From Candidatus Riesia pediculischaeffi (lineage in GTDB: Bacteria; Pseudomonadota; Gammaproteobacteria; Enterobacterales; Enterobacteriaceae): a DNA stretch of 64,000 nt. Both the position numbers and the translations under genes were made by a program. Positions 28,030-38,379 of this stretch are shown here, in pieces; positions within the stretch are counted from its first letter, which is position 1, and each line of letters opens with the position of its first letter. The notes below the pieces were generated by a model, which worked only from the letters and a program-made list of their open reading frames with translations, did no database searches and was not told the origin of the DNA. The stretch lies in contig NZ_CP012839.1 of the NCBI RefSeq assembly GCF_002073895.1, positions 40,394-104,393 on the forward strand, read 5' to 3'.

Positions 28030-30522
28030 ATGCGATTATATGGATTGTATCTATTTAAAAAAATACATTTTAAGATCTTTCAGATTCTTAGGACTTTCTT
28101 TTTTAAGAATACATTGCTTCCAGAAGATCCCGTCAAAACATTCAACTTGAATACCGAAGACCATTTCTTATATATATTACCTTACCATTCTACGATCAGC
28201 TTAAGCATTCTACAACATCAATGTAGTTTATCTAGATTATCAGATCCATTTAAATCAATTATAATCAACGGAAAAGAACTTCCTTCTTGTTTATTCATAA
28301 AAAACAAGGAGATTGATGATGATTCCTTTTGTTTAGATCGCGAGATCATTTCTATCATGCTCAAATCATATCTTCATCCCAGCATCATTCGTAGGAGACA
28401 AAAAATTCAAATATTATTTGTTTCGATCGTTTTTCACAAAATTTTTCATAAAAAAATTCGAGGGAACGGATTCTCTATGAAAACGATCATGGGAAGATTG
28501 TACGAAATTCTGTTTATAATCCTTTTTAAGAGAAGAAGTTGGACAAGGATATATTTGATCTCTTCCCTACAAGATCTATTTATAAAATCTTTAGAAGATC
28601 AAAAATCTGTTGAAAGAACGATTAAAGCAATGATGATGAAATATTTTAATGATGTATTTTTTACCGTTGGACCTAATAAATTTCTACACTATCATGAAAT
28701 TTTTAGAAAAATGCGACTTGATCGTTCCATCACAAATTTGATCAAAAAAGAAGCAGAAAAAAAAATGGTTTCTGTAAAAAAAATTGAAAAATATATCATC
28801 TCTCTCATAAGAGAGATGATTAGCAATACGTCATCTAAAGCAATATATTTGACCGACATCATCTTAAAGTTTATCTTGGAAAAGATCTATAAAAATATTT
28901 ACATTTATAACATAAACGATGTTTATAAAATTTCTAACACCAGAAATATACAGCTTATTTATGTACCATCTCATAAAAGTCATATGGACTACCTCGTTTT
29001 ATCCTATATTCTTTACCAAAAGGGAATGATGGTTCCATACATCATTGCTGGAATAAACTTAAAATTTTGGCCAATAGGATTCTTGTTCAAAAAATTAGGT
29101 GCAGTATTTATTCATCGTTCTTTCAAAAAGAGCGAGATATATATCAGAGTATTTCAAAAATGTTTTGATCATTTAATGCTCTCTGGAAGATCTATTGAAT
29201 ACTTTATAGAGGGTGGAAGATCGAGAACTGGACTTCTGTTGTCTCCTAAAACTGGAATACTATCGACTATCATCAAATATATCTTAAAAAATCATTTAAC
29301 CTGTCAAGAAATTGCAATTATTCCAGTTCATATAACCTATGATAAGATCATAGAATTGCCTGACTATATAAAAGAAGTGAAAAAAAGATCAATAAAAAAA
29401 GAAAGATTTTTGAATATTTTTCAAAAGGCTTTAAAGTTTTATCGGTTCAAATCACGGTTCAGCTATATCAATTTCGGAGATCCAATTTTGCTAAAAAATT
29501 CTTTACTTCGTAAAAATGATAAACCTGGTGTGATCCACCTAAAGAACGATTCTATTGTTCTCAACGAAGCTATTGAAGGGATGTCTATAGAAATCATGAC
29601 TAGAATAAACGACTCCATTTCAGTGAATTCTGTAAATCTTTGCGCAATAGTTCTCTCATATATATCCAATACATCTGGAATAAAGGTTGAAACACTTACT
29701 TCGCAAGTGAAACTGTACCTTGATTTTCTTAGAAATGTTCCATACTCAAAAAGAGTGGTTGTACCAAAAAAAAATCCAAGAAAATTAGTGAAAGAATTCT
29801 TTATGATGCAAAAATTTCAAACTCTTATATCTCTGAAAGAGGATCACACGATCTTTTTGACAAAAGATATAGAGATGCTACAGTACTATAAGAACAACAT
29901 TATACATCTTTTCATACTTCCATCGTTTATATCTAAAATTTTGCTGGTTTTTCAAAAGATAAAGATTGAAAAAATACATTATGAAGTCATATCGATTCTA
30001 CCAATCATGAAAGATGAACTATTTTTAAATTATAAAATAGATAAAGTATCCCAATACGTGAATGACATAATCGAGGAGTTTGTTGTAAAGAAAATTATAC
30101 TTATCAACTCTAAAAATCATGAGTTATGTCTAAACAAAAGAAAAACAGTATTTGTCAAATTATTTTCTCAGATAGCACAGGAGATATCTTATAAATATTT
30201 CATACTGTTGTTTTTTTTAAATTCAAAATCAAACTTCGATTTAAAACAAATAAAGCTATGGATCAGCATTTTTTTTTCTTATTCCTTTCGATCAGAAGAC
30301 ATAAAAAACATTATCCATATTTCTAACAGAAGATATTTTATTCAATTACTTAATATCTTATTTAAAAATGAATATTTGAAGAAAGAAGGAAACATAATAT
30401 TGGTCTGTCAAAAGACCAAAAATCTATATCGAACTATATTTAACTTGATCCCAAGAGAAATTTATTCGGAGATGATGTATTTTAGATATTTTTTCTTTAA
30501 AAATTCGAAGTATCAAGAATAA
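28030..30522 (+). CDS. plsB: Glycerol-3-phosphate acyltransferase
   Basis: First step of phospholipid synthesis: acylation of sn-glycerol-3-phosphate at the inner membrane. It has 830 residues (E. coli 807). The acyltransferase blocks are clear: HX4D in VPSHKSHMDYLVLSY near residue 318, GAVFIHRSFKKSEIY, FIEGGRSRTGLLLSPK near 397, and IIPVHITYDKI near 433. The long C-terminal region is divergent and Lys/Ile-rich. It is convergent with ubiA 28 bp away, as in E. coli (plsB/ubiA). The frame is intact. Confidence 0.97.
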   Translation: MRLYGLYLFKKIHFKIFQILRTFFFKNTLLPEDPVKTFNLNTEDHFLYILPYHSTISLSILQHQCSLSRLSDPFKSIIINGKELPSCLFIKNKEIDDDSFCLDREIISIMLKSYLHPSIIRRRQKIQILFVSIVFHKIFHKKIRGNGFSMKTIMGRLYEILFIILFKRRSWTRIYLISSLQDLFIKSLEDQKSVERTIKAMMMKYFNDVFFTVGPNKFLHYHEIFRKMRLDRSITNLIKKEAEKKMVSVKKIEKYIISLIREMISNTSSKAIYLTDIILKFILEKIYKNIYIYNINDVYKISNTRNIQLIYVPSHKSHMDYLVLSYILYQKGMMVPYIIAGINLKFWPIGFLFKKLGAVFIHRSFKKSEIYIRVFQKCFDHLMLSGRSIEYFIEGGRSRTGLLLSPKTGILSTIIKYILKNHLTCQEIAIIPVHITYDKIIELPDYIKEVKKRSIKKERFLNIFQKALKFYRFKSRFSYINFGDPILLKNSLLRKNDKPGVIHLKNDSIVLNEAIEGMSIEIMTRINDSISVNSVNLCAIVLSYISNTSGIKVETLTSQVKLYLDFLRNVPYSKRVVVPKKNPRKLVKEFFMMQKFQTLISLKEDHTIFLTKDIEMLQYYKNNIIHLFILPSFISKILLVFQKIKIEKIHYEVISILPIMKDELFLNYKIDKVSQYVNDIIEEFVVKKIILINSKNHELCLNKRKTVFVKLFSQIAQEISYKYFILLFFLNSKSNFDLKQIKLWISIFFSYSFRSEDIKNIIHISNRRYFIQLLNILFKNEYLKKEGNIILVCQKTKNLYRTIFNLIPREIYSEMMYFRYFFFKNSKYQE

Positions 30523-30550
30523 ATACATGTTGGAGATGAATTTTATGATT

Positions 30551-31438
30551 TTAACGATTGTAATCTATATAATTTAGTAGTATCCCCAAAAATAATATAC
30601 ATCCTACTAATCCATTGCTTAAGAACGCTTTAATATACGATTCAGGTTGATGATTACAGATGATTTTGTATTGGTAGATGAATACGAGAACAACCAAAAA
30701 TAAACCAAGAAAATAAACTGACTTTAAATTTTTTTGAAATCCGAGGTAAATCAACATAATGATCATCAAAATTTGTAAAAAACAGATTGCTCTTTGATTA
30801 AAATTTGAGAAAAATATAGCTGTAGATTTTAGTCCGATCTTTAAATCATACTTTTTATCTACCATAGCATACTGTGTATCGTATATAACTGTCCAAACTA
30901 TGTTGACCAAAAATAAGTTTAAGCACTCTGTACAAAAAAAACTGTTGTTTATCTCCAAAAAAATCATAGGGATGGATAGCCCTGTCGATATTCCAAGTAC
31001 GATCTGTGGAAAATGATTGAACCTCTTAACCAAAGGGTAGACTATCGTCAAAATCATGGAAACCGAAGCTAACATTATAGATGCGTAACTCAGTTGAAAG
31101 GCTAAAAATACAGATATCGATGAAAATAAAAAAAATATGATTAGCGCTTCCTTTTCTTTAATTTCTTTTTTTGGAAACGGTCTATTCTTAGTTCTTTTCA
31201 CAAGACCATCAAATTTCTTGTCCAGAAGATCATTTATTGTACAACCTGCTGATCGTACACTGAAAGTTCCAAAAATAAATATTAACAAGATACCTAAATC
31301 TGGCGTTCCTTTCTTTAACAGCCAAAAAGTCCATAATATAGGATATAAAAAAAGAAGAAAACCTATCGGATTATTAATTCTAGCGATTCGAAAATATATC
31401 TTAGCTTTGGTAATCAGAAAAATAATCATTCTTGACAT
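30551..31438 (-). CDS. ubiA: 4-hydroxybenzoate octaprenyltransferase
   Basis: Membrane prenyltransferase that joins the isoprenoid tail to 4-hydroxybenzoate in ubiquinone synthesis. It has 295 residues (E. coli 290). The first Asp-rich motif is CTINDLLDKKFDGLVKRT with NRPF after it (about residue 67), and the second is YDTQYAMVDKKYDLKIG (about residue 190). Eight to nine membrane segments are visible. ubiC, which supplies 4-hydroxybenzoate and precedes ubiA in E. coli, is not adjacent; pgi is instead 106 bp upstream. Intact. Confidence 0.97.
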   Translation of the reverse strand: MSRMIIFLITKAKIYFRIARINNPIGFLLFLYPILWTFWLLKKGTPDLGILLIFIFGTFSVRSAGCTINDLLDKKFDGLVKRTKNRPFPKKEIKEKEALIIFFLFSSISVFLAFQLSYASIMLASVSMILTIVYPLVKRFNHFPQIVLGISTGLSIPMIFLEINNSFFCTECLNLFLVNIVWTVIYDTQYAMVDKKYDLKIGLKSTAIFFSNFNQRAICFLQILMIIMLIYLGFQKNLKSVYFLGLFLVVLVFIYQYKIICNHQPESYIKAFLSNGLVGCILFLGILLNYIDYNR

Positions 31439-31544
31439 ATCAAATAAATCAATTCCTTTTTCTTTCTTCTTTATCGTAGAAGTTCTGTATAAAAGATTTT
31501 TAGATAACTAATTAATCGGTTATAACTAAAAATTTGAATGTTAC

Positions 31545-33203
31545 TTAGGATTTCCAATTTTTATATAGATTGATTAAACCATTTGTAGAATGATCATGAA
31601 ACTTAATTTGTTTATTTGAAGGACTAACAATTTCTGAAAAAATATGATTGGCTAATTTTTTTCCAGATTCTACTCCCCATTGATCAAAACTAAAGATATT
31701 TAAGATAACTCCTTGAGAAAACACCTTGTGTTCATACATTGAAACCAAAGCACCCATTGTATATGGGGTAATTTTTTTAATTAATATTGAGTTAGAAGGT
31801 CTATTTCCAAACAGAAATTTATGCGTATGAACGGAAGAAGTTAACTGTTCGTTTATTTTTTCTCTTTTAATATTGCCAAAAGCAAGTATTTCAGATTGCG
31901 CAAAAAAATTACTCATCAGATTGTCATGATGATTTTTTGCAACATTATTTAGTAAATCTCTTTCAAATCCTCTAACAGATCCTATAAAATCGCAAGGTAC
32001 AACATTCGTTCCTTGATGTAATAGTTGATAAAAGGCATGCTGTCCGTCAATTCCCGAACTTCCCCAAACAATTGGACTACTCTTATAAGATATTTTTTGA
32101 TGATTTCTATCAACGTTTTTTCCATTGGATTCCATACCAAGCTGCTGTAAATAAGACGGAAGAGTTCTTAAACAATAATTGTAAGGAAGAATAGCTACCG
32201 TTTCAAATTTAAAGAAATTACTATACCATATTTCTATTAAAGCCATAATTATCGGTATATTCCTTTCAAAATCATTATTATAAAAATGATGATCCATGGA
32301 GTTTGCTCCAATCAAAATTTTTTTAAAATTTGAGAAACCTATGGATAATACCACTGATAATCCGATTGCTGACCATACCGAATATCTTCCTCCAACCCAA
32401 CTCCAAATTTTAAATATGTTTCTGGAATTTAATCCGAAAATCTTTGCTTCACCGACATTCATAGTAATAGCAATAAAATGATTCTCAATATTTCCTTGAT
32501 TGTTTGTTTTTTTTAAAAACCACTTTTTTAAAGCATACGCATTCATGAGGGTTTCTTGGGTTCGAAAAGTTTTTGAAGAAATTAAAAACAATGTTGTTTC
32601 CGGATGAATTATTTTTAGGAGATTGTTAAAATTTTCTTGATCAATACTTGATAAGAAATGTATTCTTAAATGATTTCTATAAGATTCAAGAGCATGAACC
32701 ATCATCTTTGGACCTAAATTAGATCCTCCGATTCCTACATTAACAATATCAGTTATCCTCTTTCCAGTATATCCTTTCCATAAACCGTTAATAATATTTT
32801 CACTAAAATTTTCCATGTTACTTAAAGATTCATCTATTTCCTTACGTATTCTTCGCAAAAAAATATTTTTAGCGTAGTCAATATTAGATATATTACCTCT
32901 TAAATATGTGTGAGAAACTTCTCTATTTTCCGTAACATTAATCTTTTCCCCATTAAACATACTATTTATTGCATCCTTTAAACATGTTTCTTTTGCAAGA
33001 CCTATTAAATTTTTAAATACTCTTCTATTAATTCTATTCTTTGAATAATCTATTAGTATCTCATCATTAAAGTTAACAGAAAAATCTTTAAATCGATCTT
33101 TTTCATTCAGAAACATTTCTTTCATATGTATATTCTTAATGATCTCGTAATCTTGCTCCAATTTTTTCCAAGATTTTGTCTTTACAGGGTTTATATCTTT
33201 CAT
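31545..33203 (-). CDS. pgi: Glucose-6-phosphate isomerase
   Basis: Glucose-6-P to fructose-6-P in glycolysis. It has 552 residues (E. coli 549). Signatures: VNVGIGGSNLGPKMM near residue 155, SSKTFRTQETLMNA near 210, GGRYSVWSAIGL near 272, the catalytic region WGSSGIDGQHAFYQLLHQGT near 385, and the C-terminal FDQWGVESGKKLA containing the active-site lysine. The start MKDINPVKTKSWKKLEQ matches the family N-terminus. The frame is intact. Confidence 0.98.
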   Translation of the reverse strand: MKDINPVKTKSWKKLEQDYEIIKNIHMKEMFLNEKDRFKDFSVNFNDEILIDYSKNRINRRVFKNLIGLAKETCLKDAINSMFNGEKINVTENREVSHTYLRGNISNIDYAKNIFLRRIRKEIDESLSNMENFSENIINGLWKGYTGKRITDIVNVGIGGSNLGPKMMVHALESYRNHLRIHFLSSIDQENFNNLLKIIHPETTLFLISSKTFRTQETLMNAYALKKWFLKKTNNQGNIENHFIAITMNVGEAKIFGLNSRNIFKIWSWVGGRYSVWSAIGLSVVLSIGFSNFKKILIGANSMDHHFYNNDFERNIPIIMALIEIWYSNFFKFETVAILPYNYCLRTLPSYLQQLGMESNGKNVDRNHQKISYKSSPIVWGSSGIDGQHAFYQLLHQGTNVVPCDFIGSVRGFERDLLNNVAKNHHDNLMSNFFAQSEILAFGNIKREKINEQLTSSVHTHKFLFGNRPSNSILIKKITPYTMGALVSMYEHKVFSQGVILNIFSFDQWGVESGKKLANHIFSEIVSPSNKQIKFHDHSTNGLINLYKNWKS

Positions 33204-33432
33204 AAGAATGATCTCTTGATTAGCGTAAACATATTAAGTTTTAGACGAATCGTGGTCTGTTTTTAGTAAATATTTCATCGAATAAGAAATATTGTACTAA
33301 AAATCATTGTATTATTCGATGACGGATTATTTTTGATTTATATTCAATAACCATATCTTAAATTATAAAAGTAATCTTTTAATTAGTTCAACTCTAAAAA
33401 TATAAGAATCAATAAAAATCTTTAAATATGTT

Positions 33433-34242
33433 TTAAACAATGATTCTTTGTATATCTGAAAATCCAATTGTTATAAATAAATCGTATAATTTTTTAATTT
33501 TATAGTCGAAACCGGTACAAAGGACTAAATTCTTACTTTTCCCATAAAAAATTTTGTTTTTTTGCTGTTTGTAAACAAAATTCAATAACTCGTTATAAAT
33601 GCTTCTTTTAGAATCGATTAGATGTATACAGCTTGGAAAAGCCTCCTTGATTTCTGAAGAAATAAAAGAAAAATGAGTACATCCTAATATTATCGTATCC
33701 GGATTCTTATGATCAGAAAGATCAATCAGAATAGACTGAATTCTATTTTTTGAAACTGTTATTCCTCGAATTTTTTTTTCCGCAAGTTCCACAATTTCAG
33801 AAGAATAAATTGAATAAATTTCGTATTTTTTTGAATAGCGTTCTATTACATTACTCATATGTTCAACTGTTTTACGAGTGGCTAATAAGCATACGATGTT
33901 GTTTTTAGTAGAATGAACAGCTATATCCACTTCTGGAAAAGATCCTAAAATCATTTGATTTGGAAAAACTTTCTTTAATATACCTATGCTAGTGACACTA
34001 ACAGTATTACATGCAAGAACAATTATTTCAAAAGATCTATTTTTTTGAATTTTATTAATTATTTTTATTACTCTGTTAATGATAAAAAGATCTTCCTTAT
34101 CTCCGTACGGAAAAAATTTACTGTCAAATACATAAACATAATTTAAGCTTGGTAAATTATAAAACAAGTATTTGTAGATAGATAAACCACCTAATCCAGA
34201 GTCAAAAATTAACACATTAATTGGACGGTTGATATATTGCAT
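33433..34242 (-). CDS. murI: Glutamate racemase
   Basis: Supplies D-glutamate for peptidoglycan. It has 269 residues (E. coli 285). Active-site elements: the aspartate in FDSGLGGLSI (about residue 14), the two catalytic cysteines in VLACNTVS (about 77) and ILGCTHFSF (about 190). Together with murE at the right end of the window, it shows that the cell-wall pathway is maintained. Intact; 229 bp before pgi, probably with its own promoter. Confidence 0.96.
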   Translation of the reverse strand: MQYINRPINVLIFDSGLGGLSIYKYLFYNLPSLNYVYVFDSKFFPYGDKEDLFIINRVIKIINKIQKNRSFEIIVLACNTVSVTSIGILKKVFPNQMILGSFPEVDIAVHSTKNNIVCLLATRKTVEHMSNVIERYSKKYEIYSIYSSEIVELAEKKIRGITVSKNRIQSILIDLSDHKNPDTIILGCTHFSFISSEIKEAFPSCIHLIDSKRSIYNELLNFVYKQQKNKIFYGKSKNLVLCTGFDYKIKKLYDLFITIGFSDIQRIIV

Positions 34243-34425
34243 TATATGAATTAATTAACGTTTAAAACTCTAACAATTATAACATTAAGTAGGATAATTA
34301 ATTATAATGAACTGAATTCAATTCATTTTAGAACATCGATTTGATTTCAAAACATAAATTATATATAATATTTGATCTACAAGAGACGACCTAGGTTATT
34401 TAATAATTTCAAAACAATAGAAAAT

Positions 34426-34644
34426 ATGAGTAGAATATGTAAGGTAACCAAAAAAAAACCAATGAGAGGAAATCATCGTTCTCACGCAATGAATGCTACC
34501 AAACGTCGTTTCCTACCTAATTTGCATCACCATAGGTTTTGGATAGAGAAAGAAAAAAGATTCATCAGGTTACGTGTTTCGACAAAAGGAATTCGAATAA
34601 TAGAGAAAAAAGGAATTGAACACATCTTAAAAAAGAATAAATAA
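34426..34644 (+). CDS. rpmB: 50S ribosomal protein L28
   Basis: Large-subunit ribosomal protein. It has 72 residues (E. coli 78), starting [20 protein letters not shown] and containing [17 protein letters not shown], the family core. ATG 34426 was chosen because it aligns with the E. coli start although the frame is open further upstream. rpmG follows after 3 bp, as in E. coli rpmBG. Confidence 0.97.
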   Translation: MSRICKVTKKKPMRGNHRSHAMNATKRRFLPNLHHHRFWIEKEKRFIRLRVSTKGIRIIEKKGIEHILKKNK

Positions 34645-34647
34645 AAC

Positions 34648-34815
34648 ATGGCAAAAAATTCAAGAAAAAAAATAAAGTTAATTTCCTCTTCGGGCACAGG
34701 CCATTTCTATACAACATCAAAGAATCAAAAGAACAATAATAAGAAATTATCAATAAAAAAATTTGATCCTATAATAAAAAAACATGTGTTATACGATGAA
34801 AAAAAGATTAAATAA
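34648..34815 (+). CDS. rpmG: 50S ribosomal protein L33
   Basis: 55 codons, exactly the E. coli length. It starts [20 protein letters not shown] and continues [19 protein letters not shown] and [11 protein letters not shown], which is the L33 pattern of the zinc-free type (no CxxC). It is 3 bp downstream of rpmB and translationally coupled. The next E. coli gene, mutM, is absent, and coaD is convergent. Confidence 0.95.
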   Translation: MAKNSRKKIKLISSSGTGHFYTTSKNQKNNNKKLSIKKFDPIIKKHVLYDEKKIK

Positions 34816-35016
34816 ACATTCTTAACAATTAGATAATTTAATTTTTTATTCTGAATAGATCTTTTAAAATTATTTTTATTTAAAAATTAACACTATTTTA
34901 TAAAGTGTTATCAAGAAAATCTATATCCTCTATAAGAGAGCTATTTAACGAGATTATTCTCTAAATTATTCATAAAGTAATGAATAACTCCCTATCATCG
35001 ACTAAAAATGTTCAAT

Positions 35017-35515
35017 TCATACTGAACGAATCTTTTTATAAATTATTTTTATCAACTTTCCTCTGATAGAACTCGGTATAAATTTAGAAATATCTCCTCC
35101 ATGATACGCTATCTCTTTGACTGAAGAAGACGAAATGAAAGAAAATTCATAGGAAGAGAATAAGAATACTGTTTCTATTTCTTTTGCAATTTTTTTATTC
35201 AGGTTAGCTAATTTCTCTTCGTATTCAAAATCAATAGCAGTTCTGACAGATCTTAATAGGATTTTTATTTTGTTGAATCTTGCAAAATCTGTTATCAGTC
35301 CATTGATACTCTTAACTTCAATATTTTTTATAGATTTGGTACTTCTTTTAACGAAAAATATTCTTTCTTCCAAGGAAAGAAGTGTTTTTTTTTATGTTAT
35401 TTGGGATAGCAACGATAATTTTATCAAAAATATAAGAAGCGCGTACAATGATATCTAAATGACCTTTAGTAATTGGATCAAACGTTCCAGAATAAATTGC
35501 TATTTTATTTCTCAT
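35017..35515 (-). CDS. coaD: Phosphopantetheine adenylyltransferase, frameshifted in an A9 run
   Basis: Penultimate step of coenzyme A synthesis (4'-phosphopantetheine to dephospho-CoA). From ATG 35515 the product begins [20 protein letters not shown], the nucleotidyl-transferase T/HxGH region, then meets a frame change. The rest, in another frame, has [27 protein letters not shown] and [15 protein letters not shown]. The frames join at a run of nine A on the coding strand (35385-35393): eight A would read [14 protein letters not shown] and give about 165 residues (E. coli 159). RNA polymerase slippage on such runs is known to rescue endosymbiont genes, so it is listed as a CDS, but an assembly error is equally possible. 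Synteny rpmB-rpmG-coaD supports identity. Confidence 0.87.
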
Positions 35516-36310
35516 CTTTTAACCTTACTTACATGATATATTTTACATTAAATTGATTTTAAAAATATCCTATCTAATTCATTAAAAAAATCAACTTTTA
35601 AAAATATATTTAAAAAATTTATAATGCTATCCATGTTTTAAGAATTGGTTATTATTGAAAACTATTAAATAATTAATTCCTTTATAAATTTTATTTTTTT
35701 CATAAGATTTATGAAACATCATATCTTAAGGTTCAACATGAACAATTTAAAACTTTTTATAAAAAATCATTTTACTTTTCGATTCTACTGAACATTCTTA
35801 AAACAGAAAATTTTTACATATCTACAACCAAGTTAATTAAATTACAAATTCATCATTTCTATAAAAATTAAATTAAAATATTACTTTTATAAAAAGTACA
35901 CATTGATTATAAATGACATATTAGCAACAAATTTTTCTGTCAATTAAACGATTTTACATTAGCAATTTCATCACGAAATGATAGGATAACTAATCTGCAT
36001 AAATAAAAAATCAACAATTTAAAAATCATTTATTCTAAAAATACTTTATAATAATATAATCTACAGCTTATCTTACAAATTCTAAAAATTTAAAGTCACT
36101 AAAAATAAAGTAATTTCTGACAAAACATACAGTAAAACCTTATGACTAAATCTTCTATACATTCCTATAACTTTTTATTAAAATCCACTTTGAAACAAAA
36201 TCGTTCAAAACTTTTTTAAAAAATTCATCTCGTCCGTAAAGATAAATGGTTATCTGTTTAAAAATAATAGAATGCTTACTTAAAATAAAACTTCTTAAAA
36301 ATCTTATTTT
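35516..36310. other. Gene-free spacer between coaD and yibN
   Basis: 795 bp of very A/T-rich DNA between divergent genes. I see no reading frame, RNA gene or repeat in it. It should include promoters for coaD and yibN, which cannot be picked out from the background. Confidence 0.5.
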
Positions 36311-36745
36311 ATGAAGAACATAATCGTATTCCTCAGCAAGTATAAGTTAATTAGTTTAACATGGATCGCTCTGTTTCTCTCCTTCGTTTTTATTAGTCTA
36401 TATCAATTTTTTTTGAGAATAAAAAATGTTGGAAATTATCAACTAATCCAATGGATCAATCAAAATAAAACGATTATCATCGATTTTAGAGACTATGATG
36501 ATTTCTATAAAGAACACATAATTCATTCTATTCACTTCTCTAAGATAATTCCGCAAGAAGAAAATCAAGAAAAAATTAAAAATCTAAGAAATAAAACGAT
36601 TACCATAATTACAAAAAATGGAACAGAAACTTTAAAACCAGCTAAAATAATGAGAAAATTGGTTCGTGAGGATATTTATGTGTTGATTCATGGGATTAAC
36701 GGATGGAAAAAGGATTTATTACCGTTAATCAAAAAACAACTCTAA
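36311..36745 (+). CDS. yibN: Membrane-anchored rhodanese-like protein YibN (catalytic Cys lost)
   Basis: 144 residues, matching E. coli YibN (143) end to end. An N-terminal membrane segment (about residues 13-33) is followed by a single rhodanese fold with IIIDFRDYDDF, then KEHIIHSIHFS and a C-terminal HGINGWKKDLLPL. In the active-site loop the E. coli GMQCQEPA reads GTETLKPA here, so the cysteine needed for sulfur transfer is replaced by Thr. Sulfurtransferase activity is therefore unlikely; a structural membrane role is possible. Its E. coli neighbours grxC, secB and gpsA are not adjacent. The frame is intact, which argues for some selection. Confidence 0.85.
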   Translation: MKNIIVFLSKYKLISLTWIALFLSFVFISLYQFFLRIKNVGNYQLIQWINQNKTIIIDFRDYDDFYKEHIIHSIHFSKIIPQEENQEKIKNLRNKTITIITKNGTETLKPAKIMRKLVREDIYVLIHGINGWKKDLLPLIKKQL

Positions 36746-38379
36746 AATTTTATGAAAGTAATAAGATTTTTATTTTTTACAAAAATTTACTGTATACGTT
36801 AGGATATCTACAAAGCTTAATTAGAATAAAAAACACGCATGTTAAGATAAATTAACTTGTATCCAAAATATTCAATTATTTAACTAATCTCTCTACATAT
36901 CAGAATATAAATTTCTACTTCAATAAATATATTAGAGTTCTTTAGAATCTTAAATATTTTTAAAATTACTAATAATATATTTGAAATGTTTAAAAATTTT
37001 CAAGAAATTATTTTCAACGTAAAACCTATTGATCTGATACGGCTATACAACTAAAATGTTTTATGTTGATTTGTAAAATATAAAATTTTCTTAAAAATCA
37101 AAAATACGTAAGTAATTTATAAGATTTTGGATCATACACAGAATTAAAATATTGTTACGATCATCAATGAAAGGATCTGATTGAATAGAATTTTTATGTT
37201 CTATCTTCGATCATTTCGATAAAATCATTAATATATAACATCAAACATTGTTTCTGATGAAATATTTTGATTCTTAAAATAACACGAAAAATGATAGAAT
37301 AAGAATCTCAAAACGAAAAACCCAAATCTTGAGAAATCAATAATTTAAATTTCAACAATTCGAACACTATTAAAAAATAAGATATTAAACGTTTTTCAAA
37401 TAATAAACAAATTTCTGACCGATCGTACTCAGAAAGTTAATACAAATGTTAAAGATAGATAGGTAGGATCTTATCGTATTTATTCATATAAATAGTTCGA
37501 ATGATCTAAACGTAAAAACATAATCTGATTTTACATTATTTGTAAAATTTTTTGTTACTCTCAAGAATCTTATGCTTTAATTTAATATGAAATGGATAGA
37601 ATAAAAACATAAAATCAATTTTTAGTTCATTATATAATAATGATGGATTTCTTTAAAAAGAAACAAGGATAATCTAGTATAACCAATATTCTTCATCGAA
37701 GATATTCTTACAAACAGTAAAAGCTTTAAAAATTTTCTTATATTTATATAAAATATTTTAACTTTTAAAAGGAAAATATTTTAAAAATAAAACAAAATTT
37801 CGTTAAAAATATTTCATCATAAAAAACACTATTAATATTCACAAGAATCTTGTATGAACGGACAATGTGATATTCTTTAAATCATGTATAAACTAATGAT
37901 AAAAACTTCTTCATTTTTAGAAATATCGTTATAAATCTTACGTCAAAAATTATTTTGATCATCTGGGAGTACAATAAAAATGATATAAAAAATCTTCGAT
38001 CAATTCGCATAAAAATACTGACGAACATTTAAGCAGTTACGATCATTTCTTTCAAAGAAATCTTATCTCATACAAAAGATTAATCTCCAATGCTCATCAA
38101 TAAACGTAACGTATAGGATGAAACAAGATTTTCTCTAAAAGAACTGATGTTGAAATATTCCAAATCTTTAGAAATGTCTTTATACAAATTACATTGTCTT
38201 TTATTTTCAATATCTACTTTATAAAAAAAGATAATGAGCATCATTTAAAACTGAACTAATAAAAGTTAATTAAAAACAAAAAATTAAAATAATTAAAAAA
38301 AAGAATTCGAAATTTTAACTTTGCTTTTTTTTGTAGAAAAGAGAAAAAAAGAAAAATAAAAAATTTGAGAAGGTTGTTC
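36746..38379. other. Longest gene-free stretch in the window (1.6 kb)
   Basis: 1634 bp with no supported gene. In E. coli grxC, secB and gpsA follow yibN, but no recognisable fragment was found by eye in any frame. Base composition is extremely A/T-rich with many stop codons in all frames. It is best read as an advanced stage of decay, though an unrecognised RNA cannot be excluded. Confidence 0.5.
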
